The notes beneath the pieces were generated by a model that saw only the letters and a list, made by a program, of their open reading frames with translations, was not told the origin of the DNA and made no database searches. DNA of 6,571 bases from Clostridiales bacterium. GTDB taxonomy: Bacteria > Bacillota > Clostridia > Tissierellales > Sedimentibacteraceae. Position 1 is the first letter of the stretch. Each line of letters starts with the position of its first letter. The stretch covers positions 3,051 through 9,621 of the forward strand of contig DNNV01000138.1 in the NCBI GenBank assembly GCA_003497505.1, written 5' to 3'. The translations under genes and the position numbers were made by a program. Below, in pieces: positions 5,688-6,571 of this stretch.

Positions 5688-5696
5688 TGGTATAAA
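5688..5696 (+). promoter_or_regulatory. Candidate extended -10 promoter
   Basis: TGG then TATAAA (5691-5696) forms an extended -10 like that at 1581-1589. No good -35 lies 16-18 bases upstream, as can be tolerated for extended -10 promoters. It would serve the 155-residue protein and thioesterase genes. The ribosome binding site GAGGAAA follows at 5704-5710. The rest of the 5570-5715 gap holds nothing convincing. Confidence 0.45.
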
Positions 5697-5715
5697 AGAA
5701 TGTGAGGAAATAAGA

Positions 5716-6183
5716 ATGGTACATTTAGTGTATTGTGATAATACAGGAAAAAAAGGAGAACGAGTTTTAGATAAAATTTTATCTGAGACTAAGACGATGG
5801 TAGTAAGGGGAGCAGCCGGACGCAAGATACCTCATAGCAGGGTATTTGAAGGAGAGACTGTCTATTTTATGGAAAAAGGAACATCAAGTATTTCTGCCCT
5901 TGCCACGGTGAAGGCTGTTCAAAATTACGTGAAACTGACGGAGGATGAGATTATAAAGACACTAAATGACAATCAGGACAAATTAAATTTGACTGAGAAA
6001 CAAAAAGAGCGCTGGCACAAGAAATGCTTATGTCTGGTTGAATTTGGAGATGTTCAGCAAATCGAGCCGCCGCTTGCATTTGACCATCAGGGAAATATGG
6101 ATGATTGGCTGATTATTGATAAAATTGAAGATGTAGTAGTAGGAACGAGCATACCTTACAACTATGAAAAATCCAAGTTTTAG
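5716..6183 (+). CDS. Uncharacterised protein, possibly PUA/ASCH-like
   Basis: A complete 155-residue cytoplasmic protein. The N-terminal part (about 1-72) has the pattern of a small beta-barrel of the PUA/ASCH type: a helix GERVLDKILSETKT (14-27), a strand with a basic residue MVVRGAAGRK (28-37), then GETVYFMEKG (46-55) and a strand ISALATVKAVQNY (59-71). The middle is helical and charged (TEDEIIKTLNDNQ, TEKQKERWHKKC), and the end is distinctive: DHQGNMDDWLIIDKIEDVV (123-141) and SIPYNY (145-150). If the PUA-like assignment is right, RNA or modified-base binding would be the expected role, but this is an inference from fold pattern only. GAGGAAA sits six bases before the ATG. It forms a likely operon with the following thioesterase. 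Confidence 0.75.
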   Translation: MVHLVYCDNTGKKGERVLDKILSETKTMVVRGAAGRKIPHSRVFEGETVYFMEKGTSSISALATVKAVQNYVKLTEDEIIKTLNDNQDKLNLTEKQKERWHKKCLCLVEFGDVQQIEPPLAFDHQGNMDDWLIIDKIEDVVVGTSIPYNYEKSKF

Positions 6184-6200
6184 AGGAGGGAGATAGCCTT

Positions 6201-6571
6201 ATGAATATTAATCCATATTCAAGAAAAGCACATTACTATGAAACCGACCAGATGGGTATTATCCATCACGCTAATTATATTCATTGGCTTGAGGAGGCGC
6301 GAGTAGATTTTATGGAGCAAATCGGCTTTGGATATGATCGTGCTGTGAACTTGGGAATCGACTTTGCACTGCTTGGTGTATCCTGTGAATATAAGTCGAT
6401 GGTTCGTTTTAATGACACTGTGAACATCTTCGTATCTATAGGCTCCCTTACACCTGCCCAAATGACCGTTCAGTATAAAATTGCTGATGCACAAAGCGGC
6501 AAGCTGCGAGCTATTGGAGAAAGCAAACACTGCTATTATGATTCCAATAAAAAGCGTCTGACTTCTCTAAA
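6201..6571 (+). CDS. Acyl-CoA thioesterase, hotdog fold (3' truncated)
   Basis: The frame opens at ATG 6201 and runs off the window after 123 codons with no stop; these bases are coding on the plus strand. The N-terminus matches the YbgC/FadM-like (4-hydroxybenzoyl-CoA thioesterase) group: HYYETDQMGIIHHANYIHWL (11-30) with the expected catalytic Asp16, followed by EEARVDFMEQIG (31-42), the end of the central hotdog helix. Later strands (SCEYKSMVRFNDTV, then IFVSIGSLT) fit the beta-sheet with its charged edge. Such enzymes hydrolyse acyl-CoA thioesters in the cytoplasm; the chain length preferred cannot be told. A strong site (GAGGAGGGAG, 6183-6192) overlaps the upstream TAG stop and lies eight bases before the ATG, so translation is probably coupled. 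Typical members have 130-140 residues, so only a short C-terminal piece is missing. Confidence 0.92.
   Translation, partial: MNINPYSRKAHYYETDQMGIIHHANYIHWLEEARVDFMEQIGFGYDRAVNLGIDFALLGVSCEYKSMVRFNDTVNIFVSIGSLTPAQMTVQYKIADAQSGKLRAIGESKHCYYDSNKKRLTSL

Noticed and set aside
6219..6530. Minus-strand ORF of 103 codons at the window end
   Set aside because: It is antisense to the thioesterase, whose active-site motif and ribosome binding site settle the strand.

Overview
The window is AT-rich, densely packed bacterial DNA. Strong purine-rich ribosome binding sites, frequent TTG/GTG starts and the protein families present suggest a low-GC Firmicute, most likely a clostridial (Lachnospiraceae-like) chromosome. 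This assignment is inferred from style and family content; there is no rRNA or marker gene to fix it. Twelve protein-coding genes are supported. The first (VOC/glyoxalase-like) and the last (acyl-CoA thioesterase) run off the window edges. No tRNA, rRNA, CRISPR array, insertion sequence or integrase is visible.

Layout. Positions 1-1013 hold the 3' part of a glyoxalase-like gene and a small gene of unknown function. At 1119-1469 a DUF2200 gene lies on the minus strand, the only gene in that orientation. It is convergent with the gene before it and divergent from the next, and a candidate promoter for each direction can be read in the 1470-1632 spacer. Positions 1633-3310 form a visibly more AT-rich block: a two-helix membrane protein with a C-terminal zinc ribbon, a DUF2809 membrane protein, a DJ-1/PfpI protein whose ribosome binding site overlaps the DUF2809 stop codon, and another small membrane protein. 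After a 235-base gap, a higher-GC run holds a 2H phosphoesterase (2'-5' RNA ligase family), a divergent peptide deformylase and a stand-alone AAA/ABC-type ATPase. After a second gap come an uncharacterised, perhaps PUA/ASCH-like, protein and a hotdog thioesterase 17 bases behind it.

How the genes work together. No single pathway connects them. The pairs most likely to be cotranscribed are DUF2809 with DJ-1/PfpI, deformylase with ATPase, and the 155-residue protein with the thioesterase. The rest looks like an assembly of single accessory genes, several with their own promoter. I see no convincing new multi-gene system. The points most worth checking are the imperfect ~28-base direct repeat bracketing the small membrane-protein gene at 2993, the local composition shift, the altered motif II of the deformylase, the partnerless ATPase, and a coding-like scrap after the 2H phosphoesterase.
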